Positions 54,325-62,366 of a stretch of DNA of 64,000 nucleotides are shown here, one piece after another. The DNA comes from Streptomyces sp. NBC_00654 (GTDB lineage: Bacteria > Actinomycetota > Actinomycetes > Streptomycetales > Streptomycetaceae): positions 1,116,001-1,180,000 of the forward strand of contig NZ_JAPEOB010000001.1 in the NCBI RefSeq assembly GCF_026341775.1, in the 5' to 3' direction. The notes under the pieces were generated by a model. The model did no database searches, was not told the DNA's origin, and saw nothing but the letters and a program-made list of their open reading frames with translations. The stretch's first letter is position 1; each line of letters opens with the position of its first letter. The position numbers were made by a program, and so were the translations under genes.

Positions 54325-55302
54325 ATGACGACAGGTCGGCTCGGGCAGCAAGCCGCGCCACCGAACTCGGCCTACGCCGGGCAGGTCGTGCACTTCCCGG
54401 ACCCGGTCCGGGCGTCCCGCCACCCCAGAGGTGTGCGCGTGGACGGGAACGGCCATCCGGAACTCTCGCCGTACGCGCGTGCCGCCGCGGAGATCGCCGA
54501 TCCCCCGCAGGGCTTCGGCATCGACGAGCTGCGGCTCACCGACTACGTGTCGGCGAACGCCGCACTGGCGACGAGCGGCCATGAGCTGTGGGACACGATC
54601 CCGGCGGTGGCCACACCGCACGGCTGGACCTGGCACCACGTGGCGGGCGGCCGGCGGATGGAGCTGGTCCCGGTCGAGGTGAAGGCGCTGCTGCGCCATC
54701 ACGCCGGCCTGGCCACGACTCCGGTCGACCAGAACCGGCGCGGCACCCGTCCGCTCCAGGAGACCCGGCCCGCGCACTTCCGGCTGCCGAAGGGCGCCGT
54801 GGCGGTGAGCGAGCACCAGGTCCTGAACGTGGAGGAGGACCTCGGCTACCGGCTGCCGGGCGCGTACCGCACCTTCCTGAAGGCGGCGGGCGGCTCGGCC
54901 CCGGTGGGCGCGGCACTGGACGCGGAGCTGGGACTGCTGGTGGACCAGCCGTTCTTCACGGTGCGTGAGGAGGCCGCGATGAACGACCTGCTGTACGTGA
55001 ACAAATGCCTGCGGGACCACTTCACCAAGGACTACCTGGGCGTCGGCTTCGTCCAGGGCGGCATCCTCGCCGTGAAGGTACGGGGCGACAGCATCGGCTC
55101 GGTCTGGTTCTGCCCGTACGACGACGCCAGGGACCAGGACGGCTGGAGTGTGCAGGAGCGGGCCGAACGGCTGCTGCTGCCCTGCGGTACGGACTTCGAT
55201 GTGTTCCTCCAGCGGCTGGCGGGCAACCCGCCGGAGCTAGAGACCGTGGCGAACCTGATGGTGGACGGCGGCTTCGCGCAGGCCGTCCCGGTGGAGGGGT
55301 GA
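54325..55302 (+). CDS. Fusion of a WHH/HNH-type nuclease-like domain with a SUKH-1 (SMI1/KNR4) domain
   Basis: A 325-residue protein. Residues 85-130 resemble HNH/ENDO VII toxin nucleases of the WHH group: ELWDTIPAVATPHGWTWHHV, W101-T-W-H-H105, then GGRRMELVPVEVKALLRHHA, which matches the usual TWHH...MQLVP...HTGG pattern, though the final GG is changed to AG. From about 160 a SMI1/KNR4 (SUKH-1) domain follows (VLNVEEDLGYRLPGAYRTFL and onward). The upstream 80 residues begin with a VVHFPDPVRASRHPRGVRVD segment. A toxin-like and an immunity-like domain in one chain suggest a self-inhibited or domesticated toxin. ATG at 54325. Confidence 0.75.
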   Translation: MTTGRLGQQAAPPNSAYAGQVVHFPDPVRASRHPRGVRVDGNGHPELSPYARAAAEIADPPQGFGIDELRLTDYVSANAALATSGHELWDTIPAVATPHGWTWHHVAGGRRMELVPVEVKALLRHHAGLATTPVDQNRRGTRPLQETRPAHFRLPKGAVAVSEHQVLNVEEDLGYRLPGAYRTFLKAAGGSAPVGAALDAELGLLVDQPFFTVREEAAMNDLLYVNKCLRDHFTKDYLGVGFVQGGILAVKVRGDSIGSVWFCPYDDARDQDGWSVQERAERLLLPCGTDFDVFLQRLAGNPPELETVANLMVDGGFAQAVPVEG

Positions 55303-55307
55303 GCGCG

Positions 55308-57896
55308 ATGGTGACCTTCGCGCAGGCGCAGGAGCGGGCGGACGAGTGGGTCAACGGCGACGTGGCCGCGTACCAGCACCGCGAGGTGCGGGTCCGTGAG
55401 TTCGAGCTCGGCTTCGTGGTGTGGGCCGAGGACCGGGTGGACGGCCCGGTCTCGGACGGCGGGCGGCAGCGGCTGGTGATCGCCCGCGACAGCGGCGAGG
55501 CCACGCTGTGGCCCGGACTGCCGGTGGGCGAGGTGATCCGGCGGTACGAGGAGGAGTACGGCACCTCGGCCGGAGCACCGGTCGCGCCGGAGCCGCCCCA
55601 GCGCATCGACCTGAACCAGACGTCGTTCCTGCTGACGCCGCCGGAGTGGCTCCAGGAGGCGGCGGACAAACTGGGGATCCCGGACCGCCGCGCGGGCGCC
55701 GACACGGATGAAGACACGGCCCCGGATGCGGATCCAGCCCCGGGGATTCCGGCTGCTCCGGTCGCCCCGGCAGCGCCCGCAGCGCCCGTGGCGCCCGTGG
55801 CCCCGGCAGCACCTGTTCCGCCCGCAGCGCCTGTTCCGCCCGTGGTCCCGGCCGCCCCTGCAGCCGACTACGAGCCCACGGCCTCCGAGGGCGTGCCCGC
55901 GTCCGCTCCGCCCCCCGTGCCTTTCGGGGCCACCCCGTGGGCCGGCACCGACACCAACGGGGGCTCCGACGAGGGTGCCGTCCCGCTGCCCGCCACCGTG
56001 TTCGCGCCGCCGCTCTCCGGGGCCGACGACGAGGGGATGCCGCCGCCGGTCGTATCGGCCGACGCCCCCACGGCGCTGATGTCCGGCGGCAGCCAGTTGC
56101 CGCGTACGAGCGTCGCGCACGCGCTGAACACGCGGCCGGGCCCCGATGCCGGTGACATCGCGGACGCGGCCACCAGCAAGGCCGCCGTGTCCCCGCGCAG
56201 CGCGCGGGGAAGCGTCTCGACGACTCCGCCGCCGCCCGGCGCCCCCGGGACTCCCGGCGTACGCCCCGGTGCGACGCCGCCCCCTTCGGGCCCGGGTGCG
56301 CCCGGCGCTCCGGCGGGCGGCTATGTACCGACCCAGCTCGTCTCCCAGCTCGGCCCGCCCGGCCCGCCCGGTCCTCCGGGGCCGCCCGGTGCGACACCGC
56401 CCCCGGGGTTCCCCACGCCTCCCGGTCCGCCCGGAGCGACGCCGCCTCCCGGTCCGCCCGGTCCTCCCGGAGCCACGCCCCCGCCCGGCGGCGGGATGCA
56501 CCACGCGGCGACGATGTTCGCCGACGGGAGCAGTCTCGGCGGCCCCGGCGGTCTCGCGGCCCCGCAGCCTCCGGGCCCGCCCGGCGCCCCCGGCGTCCCG
56601 GGTGCCGGTGCGCCGCAGCCGCCCGGCCCGCCCGGTCCTCCCGGTCCGCCCACGCCTCCGGGCCCGCCCGGTGCGCCGCAGCCGCCCGGCCCGCCCGGAC
56701 CTCCGCCCGGCTCCACGCCGCCGCCCGGTGGCGGGGTGCACCATGCCGCGACGATGCTGGCGAGCCCCGGCCAGGTCGGCCCGCCCGGTCCGCCCGGTGC
56801 TCCGGGTTCTCCGGGTGCGCCCACGCCCCCCGGCCCGCCGAATCAGCACGCCCCGCACGGTCCGCATGCCCCGCACACCCCGCCGCCTCCGTCGTACGGC
56901 TATCCGCAGCAGCCCACCGGTCAGCCGACCGTCGGGCCCGGCTACCAGGCCGTGCTGCGCTTCCGGGCGCCGGACGGCAGTGAGCAGCAGCTGATCCGCC
57001 GCTCGGCGCCCGGCACCCCGCACCCCGAGTGGCAGATGCTGCACGAGCTGCGCGCGATGAACGTGCCGCCGCAGCAGGTGATCGAGCTGCACACCGAGCT
57101 GGAGTCCTGCGAGCTGCCTGGCGGGTACTGCGCCCGGATGATCCGGGAGACCTGGCCGCAGGTACGGATCACCAGCGTCGCCCCGTACGGCACCGACCAC
57201 GCGAGCCGCCAGCAGGGCATGCAGCATCTGCTGACGCACCAGGGCGAGCTGCACCAGGTCGCCGACGGCCCGGCCCGGCCCGCGCCGGTACGGGCTCCGC
57301 TGCCGCAGATGCCGCCCGCCCCGGCCATTCCGCCGGAGGCTGTCGCGGAGGAGCTGCTCCAGGCCTTCGGCCCGCAGGGTGTGCTCCGCTTCGACCAGCG
57401 CGCCGTGTCCCGGCAGGGGGTGCCCGAGATCGTGGGGCGGACCCTGGTGTGGGCGGGGCTGCCCGCCGATTTCGGGCCGTTCTTCTGGGCGCAGCCGGGT
57501 CAGCCGGTGGTGCCCACCCTGGCCGAGCTGGCCACGCAGCGGCAGGTGCAGCCCGCTTCCGACGCGGGCTCGTACCTCGTGATGGGGACGGACTTCGGCC
57601 GGGCGATCTGTGTCCAGTACGGCACGGCGAACATCGTGGCCGTACCGGTGGAGGCAGGACCGGGCGGGCAGCCGGTGCCGCCGCAGTTCGTCAACACCGG
57701 GCTGCCGGAGTTCGTGCGCTCGATGGCGCTGCTCGGCCGGATGTGGCGGCTGCGCTTCGGGCTCAACCCGGAGCAGGCGGGCCGCTGGACCGTCGACTTC
57801 CAGGCGCAGCTGGTGGCTCTGGACCCGGCGGCTCTCGCGTCGCCGGAGAGCTGGTGGTCGGTGCTGCTGGAGCAGATGTGGGACGGGCTGATCTGA
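55308..57896 (+). CDS. Large protein with deaminase-like and SUKH-4 domains and a collagen-like linker
   Basis: An 862-residue protein, ATG at 55308 (GGAGGGG nine bases ahead; a GTG at 55299 overlapping the previous stop is less likely). Residues 1-85 are an immunity/YrhB-like domain (FAQAQERADEWVNGDVAAYQ). About 130-540 is low complexity: Ala/Pro repeats, then collagen-like Gly-Pro-Pro triplets with repeated PPPGGG(M/V)HHAATM blocks. Residues 545-665 match an XOO_2897-type deaminase (ELHTELESCELPGGYCARMI, zinc Cys pair). Residues 670-862 are SUKH-4 (ETL-like end: WWSVLLEQMWDGLI). Combines toxin- and immunity-type domains; probably regulated with the preceding gene. Confidence 0.8.
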   Translation: MVTFAQAQERADEWVNGDVAAYQHREVRVREFELGFVVWAEDRVDGPVSDGGRQRLVIARDSGEATLWPGLPVGEVIRRYEEEYGTSAGAPVAPEPPQRIDLNQTSFLLTPPEWLQEAADKLGIPDRRAGADTDEDTAPDADPAPGIPAAPVAPAAPAAPVAPVAPAAPVPPAAPVPPVVPAAPAADYEPTASEGVPASAPPPVPFGATPWAGTDTNGGSDEGAVPLPATVFAPPLSGADDEGMPPPVVSADAPTALMSGGSQLPRTSVAHALNTRPGPDAGDIADAATSKAAVSPRSARGSVSTTPPPPGAPGTPGVRPGATPPPSGPGAPGAPAGGYVPTQLVSQLGPPGPPGPPGPPGATPPPGFPTPPGPPGATPPPGPPGPPGATPPPGGGMHHAATMFADGSSLGGPGGLAAPQPPGPPGAPGVPGAGAPQPPGPPGPPGPPTPPGPPGAPQPPGPPGPPPGSTPPPGGGVHHAATMLASPGQVGPPGPPGAPGSPGAPTPPGPPNQHAPHGPHAPHTPPPPSYGYPQQPTGQPTVGPGYQAVLRFRAPDGSEQQLIRRSAPGTPHPEWQMLHELRAMNVPPQQVIELHTELESCELPGGYCARMIRETWPQVRITSVAPYGTDHASRQQGMQHLLTHQGELHQVADGPARPAPVRAPLPQMPPAPAIPPEAVAEELLQAFGPQGVLRFDQRAVSRQGVPEIVGRTLVWAGLPADFGPFFWAQPGQPVVPTLAELATQRQVQPASDAGSYLVMGTDFGRAICVQYGTANIVAVPVEAGPGGQPVPPQFVNTGLPEFVRSMALLGRMWRLRFGLNPEQAGRWTVDFQAQLVALDPAALASPESWWSVLLEQMWDGLI

Positions 57897-57924
57897 CCCG
57901 TACGAGCCATGTCGCCGATGGCTG

Positions 57925-57982
57925 GGAAGCGCCCGGTCCCCCTGGAATTCGCCGGAATGAGCCAGGGGGACCGGGCGCTTCC
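57925..57982 (+). terminator. Perfect 21-bp-stem terminator hairpin
   Basis: GGAAGCGCCCGGTCCCCCTG (57925 onward) pairs exactly with the segment ending GACCGGGCGCTTCC at 57982, with a 16-base loop. It begins 28 bases after the stop of the deaminase/SUKH-4 gene. Confidence 0.88.
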
Positions 57983-58109
57983 GGCTTCCCGGGCTGTGAT
58001 GCCGGTCGCTTCCGCACGGAATCCCGCTGATCGATTCAGACTTCCGTCACCAATTACCGCATCCTTGACGTATTGATGGGGTGTCGGAGAGTCGGAGAGA
58101 GGCTTCAGG

Positions 58110-59021
58110 ATGAGTGCTGCACCGGATTCCGCGTACGGCTTCGTCGGCGTACGGGGACGTGGCTACCGCCCTGAGCAGGTGGACCGCATGGTGGCAGCCC
58201 TGTCGGCGGAGCGGGACGCGGCGCTGGCCGAGATCGCCCGGCTGTCGGACCTGACACAGGAGCTGACCGCCGAGTCGGCCCGGCTGGGCGAGGCCGTGGC
58301 CACGCTCGCCCCGCAGACCTACGCGGAGCTGGGCGAGCGGGCCCAGCGGATCCTGGCGCTCGCCGAGAGCGAGGCCGAGACCCTGCACGAGGCCGCCCGG
58401 ACGGACGGCCAGCAGCTGCGTGACGAGGCGGAAGCGGTGGGGCGGGCCGCCGGTGACGCGGCCCGCGAGCACTCCGCGACGGTACGGGAGGCGGCCGAGG
58501 CGCACGCGGAACAGGCGCTCGACGCCGCCCGCCACACGGCCGAGGAGACGGTGTCCACGGCCCGCCGGGAGGCCGCCGAGGTCGCCGGGACCGCCGCGAC
58601 GGGGATGCGGGAGACACAGCGCCGTACGGCGAGCGTGCTGGCACACCAGGAGCAGGAGCACGCCGAGCGCTGGAAGGTCTCGGAGGCCGAACTCGCGGCG
58701 GAGGAAGCCGCGTCGGCCGCCCGGCACGCCGAGCTGACCGAGCGCGCCGAGGCACTCCTCGCGGAGGCGAAGCGAGCCCTCGCGGAGACCGAGGAAGCCG
58801 TCCGGCACGGCCAGGAGGACGCGGAGGCGAGCGCCGCCGAACTCCTCGCTGAGGCCCGGGTCCGCGAGGAGCGGGTGGTCCGCGAGACGGAACGCGTCCT
58901 GCGCGAGCACGAGGAGGGCCGCGAGGAGGTGCAGGCGCACATGAAGCACGTACGCAACTCGCTCGCGGCGCTCACCGGACGCGTGACTCCGGCGGAGGAC
59001 GACGGGGCGGCGGAGGACTGA
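58110..59021 (+). CDS. DivIVA/FilP-like coiled-coil protein
   Basis: A 303-residue protein that is almost entirely coiled coil (Ala/Glu/Arg heptads from residue 30 on). The N-terminus FVGVRGRGYRPEQVDRMVAA is the DivIVA-type membrane/pole-targeting motif (GYR-x2-QVD). Proteins of this type in Streptomyces are often labelled cellulose-binding and are relatives of FilP and Scy, the intermediate-filament-like proteins of hyphal tips. The upstream region contains TTGACG and a duplicated TCGGAGAG. The TGA at 59019-59021 is followed in the same frame by 66 more codons of similar coiled coil (see findings). Confidence 0.86.
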   Translation: MSAAPDSAYGFVGVRGRGYRPEQVDRMVAALSAERDAALAEIARLSDLTQELTAESARLGEAVATLAPQTYAELGERAQRILALAESEAETLHEAARTDGQQLRDEAEAVGRAAGDAAREHSATVREAAEAHAEQALDAARHTAEETVSTARREAAEVAGTAATGMRETQRRTASVLAHQEQEHAERWKVSEAELAAEEAASAARHAELTERAEALLAEAKRALAETEEAVRHGQEDAEASAAELLAEARVREERVVRETERVLREHEEGREEVQAHMKHVRNSLAALTGRVTPAEDDGAAED

Positions 59022-59222
59022 GAGCGGCGGGACGGGGAGCTGAGGACGGGCGCTCCGCCGGCTACGCCGAGATCATCCGATTCCGACGAGGCATTGTCCA
59101 AGCAGGCGCAGGAGTTACTGGCTGAGGCACGGAGTCAGCGAGACGAGGCCGCCGAGGCGGTTCAGCGTGTTCTCGACGCGGCGATGGAGCACGCTCCGGC
59201 GGAGCCCGCCGCCGGTATCTAA
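59022..59222 (+). pseudogene. In-frame coiled-coil extension beyond the stop of the FilP-like gene
   Basis: Directly after the TGA the same frame reads on for 66 codons: a short Arg/Gly segment, then SDSDEALSKQAQELLAEARS, QRDEAAEAVQRVLDAAMEHA, and a TAA at 59220-59222. Composition and heptad pattern match the preceding protein. Either the gene was split by a nonsense change, or this is a displaced fragment of a paralogue. No separate start or ribosome site is visible. Confidence 0.6.
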
Positions 59223-59242
59223 GTGGTCGGCTTCGTAAGTCC

Positions 59243-59514
59243 TTCTTGAGCCGCATCGCTCGGGCCTTGCCGGGGGCAAGGGTGGGGTGGCAGCGACAGC
59301 GGGCCTGGATGGAAGTCTTCTCGTCGGCGCTGATCACGTACTCGCCATCGCCCAGCGGAACGTTGTTGAAGGTGCGGTGGTACAGGTCCAGGACGCGGGC
59401 GGCTTTGGTGCCGAAGGCGGGGTCTGTGGGAAAGATCCAGGAGCGGTGCTGACAGGGTTTGAGCGCGTCCCGGGAAAGCCAGCGGCGCACGGTGGAGAGC
59501 GAGGATGACGACTT
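59243..59514 (-). pseudogene. Fragment of an IS630-family transposase
   Basis: About 90 codons of the middle of an IS630/Tc1-type transposase: SSLSTVRRWLSRDALKP, then QHRSWIFPTDPAFGTKAARV, and YVISADEKTSIQARCRCHP with the first catalytic Asp. The N-terminal HTH and the rest of the DDE domain are missing; a run-on of unrelated sequence follows on both sides. Long dead. Confidence 0.85.
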
Positions 59515-59749
59515 CCGAAGAACGTGGACGGACGGAAGGCTGGAAAAACGAACCGGGCCGAGGCCCGTCGCAGCCTCGGCTCGGCAGATTGGGCGTGTTT
59601 CCTCTGGAGGACCTATAAAGCGCCTCCGGTTTCAATTCACCCCACGTTGTGCCCCTAAGGGCTGTCCCGTAATCGATCTACGGAACGTGCGCTGACGTGT
59701 TCGTCGTGAGGGCGCGGACGGGATTGTGCAGGCCGGTGATGCCGAGGAC

Positions 59750-60460
59750 TCAGTTCTGGTTCACTGGCCAGACCGCCGCCGGATGGCAGTGGGCCGGGCA
59801 CGCCAGCAGGTAGACCTCGTTGCCAAGAAACAGCCCGTAGGTGTCGGCCCCAATGCTGTAGGGCTGCTCTGGTTGGCCAGGATGGACGGCGAATTCCATG
59901 CCTTCCGGAACCTGGCAGAGGTACTCCAGATCGGCGCCGCACACGCACTTGTAGTACTCGGGATCCTGCGCCCAGGAGGGTGTGCCGCCCACCTTGAACG
60001 TCTGGGCTCCGAGCCCGCGTGGGTTGGGGGCGTCCACGAAGGGCTGAAGCGTCAGCGGCAGTGCGCGTACGGACGGTTCGGGCTCCGCAGTTGGAAGCAC
60101 CGCGTCTTGCTGGAGCAGGACACGCCAGAACGGACGCGGGTAGGGCAGTTGCGGAGCGTCCCAATACTCGGTCACGAGCCGGCCGTCAGCAAACTCGGGT
60201 TCGGACGCGTCGTTGTGCGCACGGCAGTGGAAGACCAGTAGATGGTCTCCACCGAAAGGCCCCAGGTCCAGGGGCACGTCGAGCTGGAAGAACAGGGCCA
60301 TCTGCTCCCCGCAGAAACACGAGGGCCACTCCTGTGTGTTGTCGAGGAAGGGCCAGCCGCCAACGGAGTTCCGCGTCGGTCGATCCAGCGGATCGGACCC
60401 GACCTCGATCACGTGAGCAGGCAGCGCCGCCCAAATCTTCCCCACATCCCGTCCGGCCAT
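59750..60460 (-). CDS. YwqG/DUF1963-like hypothetical protein
   Basis: A 236-residue soluble protein. WPFLDNTQEWPSCFCGEQMA, FFQLDVPLDLGPFGGDHLLV and a C-terminal YGLFLGNEVYLLACPAHCHP resemble DUF1963/YwqG-type proteins, with several Cys (CFCG, CVCGADLEYLC, CPAHC) that could bind zinc. The family is often linked to polymorphic-toxin immunity loci. The gene is intact while everything around it is transposase wreckage. Family assignment is tentative. Confidence 0.6.
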   Translation of the reverse strand: MAGRDVGKIWAALPAHVIEVGSDPLDRPTRNSVGGWPFLDNTQEWPSCFCGEQMALFFQLDVPLDLGPFGGDHLLVFHCRAHNDASEPEFADGRLVTEYWDAPQLPYPRPFWRVLLQQDAVLPTAEPEPSVRALPLTLQPFVDAPNPRGLGAQTFKVGGTPSWAQDPEYYKCVCGADLEYLCQVPEGMEFAVHPGQPEQPYSIGADTYGLFLGNEVYLLACPAHCHPAAVWPVNQN

Positions 60461-60516
60461 CCGCTCACCCTAAGGGCTGCCCTGTGACTGCTGATCGTGG
60501 GTGAGAAGGTCTGGCT

Positions 60517-61285
60517 ATGACTGGTGTGATCACGGCGTCCGAACCATCCTGGATATACCCATTCACCGGGTTGAGCCAGCGCCAGTTTGGGAAGCTGCTG
60601 ACCGTGCTCCGATGCCAGGACGCTGCAGTGGTGCGACGGGGCCGGCCGTGGAGACTCCCCTTGGAGGACCGTCTCCTGCTCATTGCGGCCTACTGGCGCA
60701 CGAACTAGGCACTGCGCCAACTTGCCCTGCTGTTCGGCATCTCGAAGTCGGCAGCCGACCGCATCATCGGTCAGATCGTTCCGCTTCTCGCGCTGAAACC
60801 CAGGCGACGCTTCGCGAAAGACACCGTGCTCATCGTCGACGGCACCCTTGTCCCGACCCGTGACCATGAGATTGCCGAGCAGTCGAAGAACTACCGATAC
60901 TCCACCAACCGCCAAGTTGTCATCGACGCCGACAGTCGCCTCGTCGTCGTGGTCGGTCGGCCGCTTCCCGGCAACCGCAATGACTGCAAGGCATGGGAAG
61001 AGTCCGGAGCCGAAAGGGCCGTCGGCGCCACTATGAACGATCGCTGACGGCGGATACCCAGGCACCGGGCTCGTCATGCCCCACCGCCGCCGCGCAGGCG
61101 AGGAACTGCCTGGCTGGAGAGAAGCACACAACAAGTCTCACAAACAGGTCCGCGCCCGCGTGGAGCACGTCTTTGCCCGCATGAAGACCTGGAAGATCCT
61201 CCGCGACTGTCGCCTCAAAGGCGACGGTGTCCATCACGCCATGCTCGGCATCGCCCGCCTCCACAACCTCACTCTCGCCGGATAG
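60517..61285 (+). pseudogene. IS5-family transposase with a nonsense codon and a frameshift
   Basis: The ATG at 60517 opens MTGVITASEPSWIYPFTGLS and reads like Streptomyces IS5/IS1647-type transposases. An in-frame TAG at 60706-60708 interrupts it (YWRTN, stop, ALRQLALLFGISKSAAD); reading resumes in the same frame through DGTLVPTRDHEIAEQSKNYR (DDE catalytic region). Near 61036 a one-base shift occurs and the last 70 residues (HNKSHKQVRARVEHVFARMK) lie in another frame, ending at 61285. Not functional. Confidence 0.9.
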
Positions 61286-61354
61286 GCGAGCAATCACTAT
61301 CGCGACCGACCCACGTCTGCATCGAATCGAAGATCGATTACGGGACAGCCCTTA

Positions 61355-61667
61355 GTGGAGTCGGCGAGCCTGCCGGAAAGCAGTGATGATGTCTGAGATT
61401 TCGCGGCCGACGAAGCAGGGGAAGGGTGACATGCTTGCGGCGGAAGCGGAATGAGGTAAGTAGCCTGATCTCGTGCTTGCATTACAGGTACCCGAGCGTG
61501 CCAGGCACGCTGACCATATGCGTTCTCATGAATTCAAGGACTCATGCGCGTTTGTGGGTGTCCACCCCTATTCGTCCTTCACTGTGAGGCCGAGGACCTG
61601 AGCGAGTGCCGGTGCCAGCTCTATTGATCCGAAACGATTCGGGTTCTGGGTCGTTGGAGGGGTCAAG
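61355..61667. other. Intergenic remnant (313 bp)
   Basis: No gene or strong signal seen. It joins the IS5-type unit to the truncated MFS gene; the composition is more balanced than in core genes. GGAGGGG just before 61668 could serve as the ribosome site of the truncated gene. Confidence 0.4.
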
Positions 61668-62279
61668 GTGCCCCTCAAGATCCGGATCAAGCCGGTCCTG
61701 CGGGGTGACCTGGGCAGACTGATGGCCGCGGTGGCGGCCTTCGAAGTCGGCAACGTCGCCGTCACGCTGCTGATCCTGCGGGTATCCGACCTGTTCGAAC
61801 CGGAGCACGGCACGAAAACCGCGACCATGATCGCGCCCGGCCTCTACACCGCGTACAACATCGCCGCGTCGCTCGTCGCCATCCCCGCAGGCCGGCTCCC
61901 CGACAGGCTCGGCCGACGCGGGCCAGTCATCGTACTCGCCGGCGGCGTCGCAAGCTTCGCCGTCTCCTACAGCCTGTTCGTTGTCGACGCAGCCGCCGTC
62001 GCGTTCCTCGCCGTCCCGTTCATTCTGGCCGGCATCGGCATCGGCGCCGTCGAGACCGCCCAGCACGCGGCGGTTGCGGCCCTCGCCCCCGAGGACCTGC
62101 GCGGCTCCGCCTTCGGCATGCTCGCCGCCGTCCAGTCCTTCGGAAACCTCGCCGCCTCCACTCTCGCCGGCATTCTCTGGACCGTTCTCTCACCCGCCGC
62201 CGCCTTCGCTTATCTGACAGCCTGGATGCTCCTCGCGCTGGTCGGGCTGATGGTCAGCTCCCGCCTGCTTCAGCGCTGA
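61668..62279 (+). pseudogene. C-terminal half of an MFS transporter
   Basis: About 203 residues with six membrane spans, against about 400 residues and 12 spans in full MFS permeases. The inter-helix motif GRLPDRLGRRGPVIVLAGGV marks the beginning of a 6-helix half. A GTG at 61668 after GGAGGGG could start translation, but the N-terminal half is absent, so function is doubtful. Bordered upstream by IS remnants, the likely cause of truncation. Confidence 0.7.
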
Positions 62280-62366
62280 GTGCCGTACGAACGCCGAAGC
62301 CTCCAAACGCTCGGTCCGGAAGCTTGGCGGAATCTTCTCGAGGCTCGGCGGTCAGGCCGGATGCGG

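Larger units (their letters stand above)
59656..61354. mobile_element. IS5-type unit with passenger gene, between near-identical inverted ends
   Basis: TAAGGGCTGTCCCGTAATCG begins at 59656 and its reverse complement ends at 61354; the match continues for about 25 bp (ATCT then one mismatch, CG). A third, weaker copy (TAAGGGCTGCCCTGTGACTG) lies at 60471 in the same orientation as the first. Between 59656 and 60471 is a YwqG-like gene; between 60471 and 61354 is a dead IS5-family transposase. The outer pair could define a transposable unit that captured the passenger gene; alternatively two IS copies lay side by side and one was lost. Confidence 0.7.

Noticed and set aside
61542..62066. 174-codon minus-strand frame opposite the MFS fragment
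   Set aside because: Asp/Gly-rich antisense shadow of membrane-helix codons.
61668..62279. Truncated MFS gene considered as an intact half-size transporter
   Set aside because: Six spans from the C-terminal or N-terminal half alone are not a known functional MFS form, and IS debris lies directly upstream; treated as a truncation.
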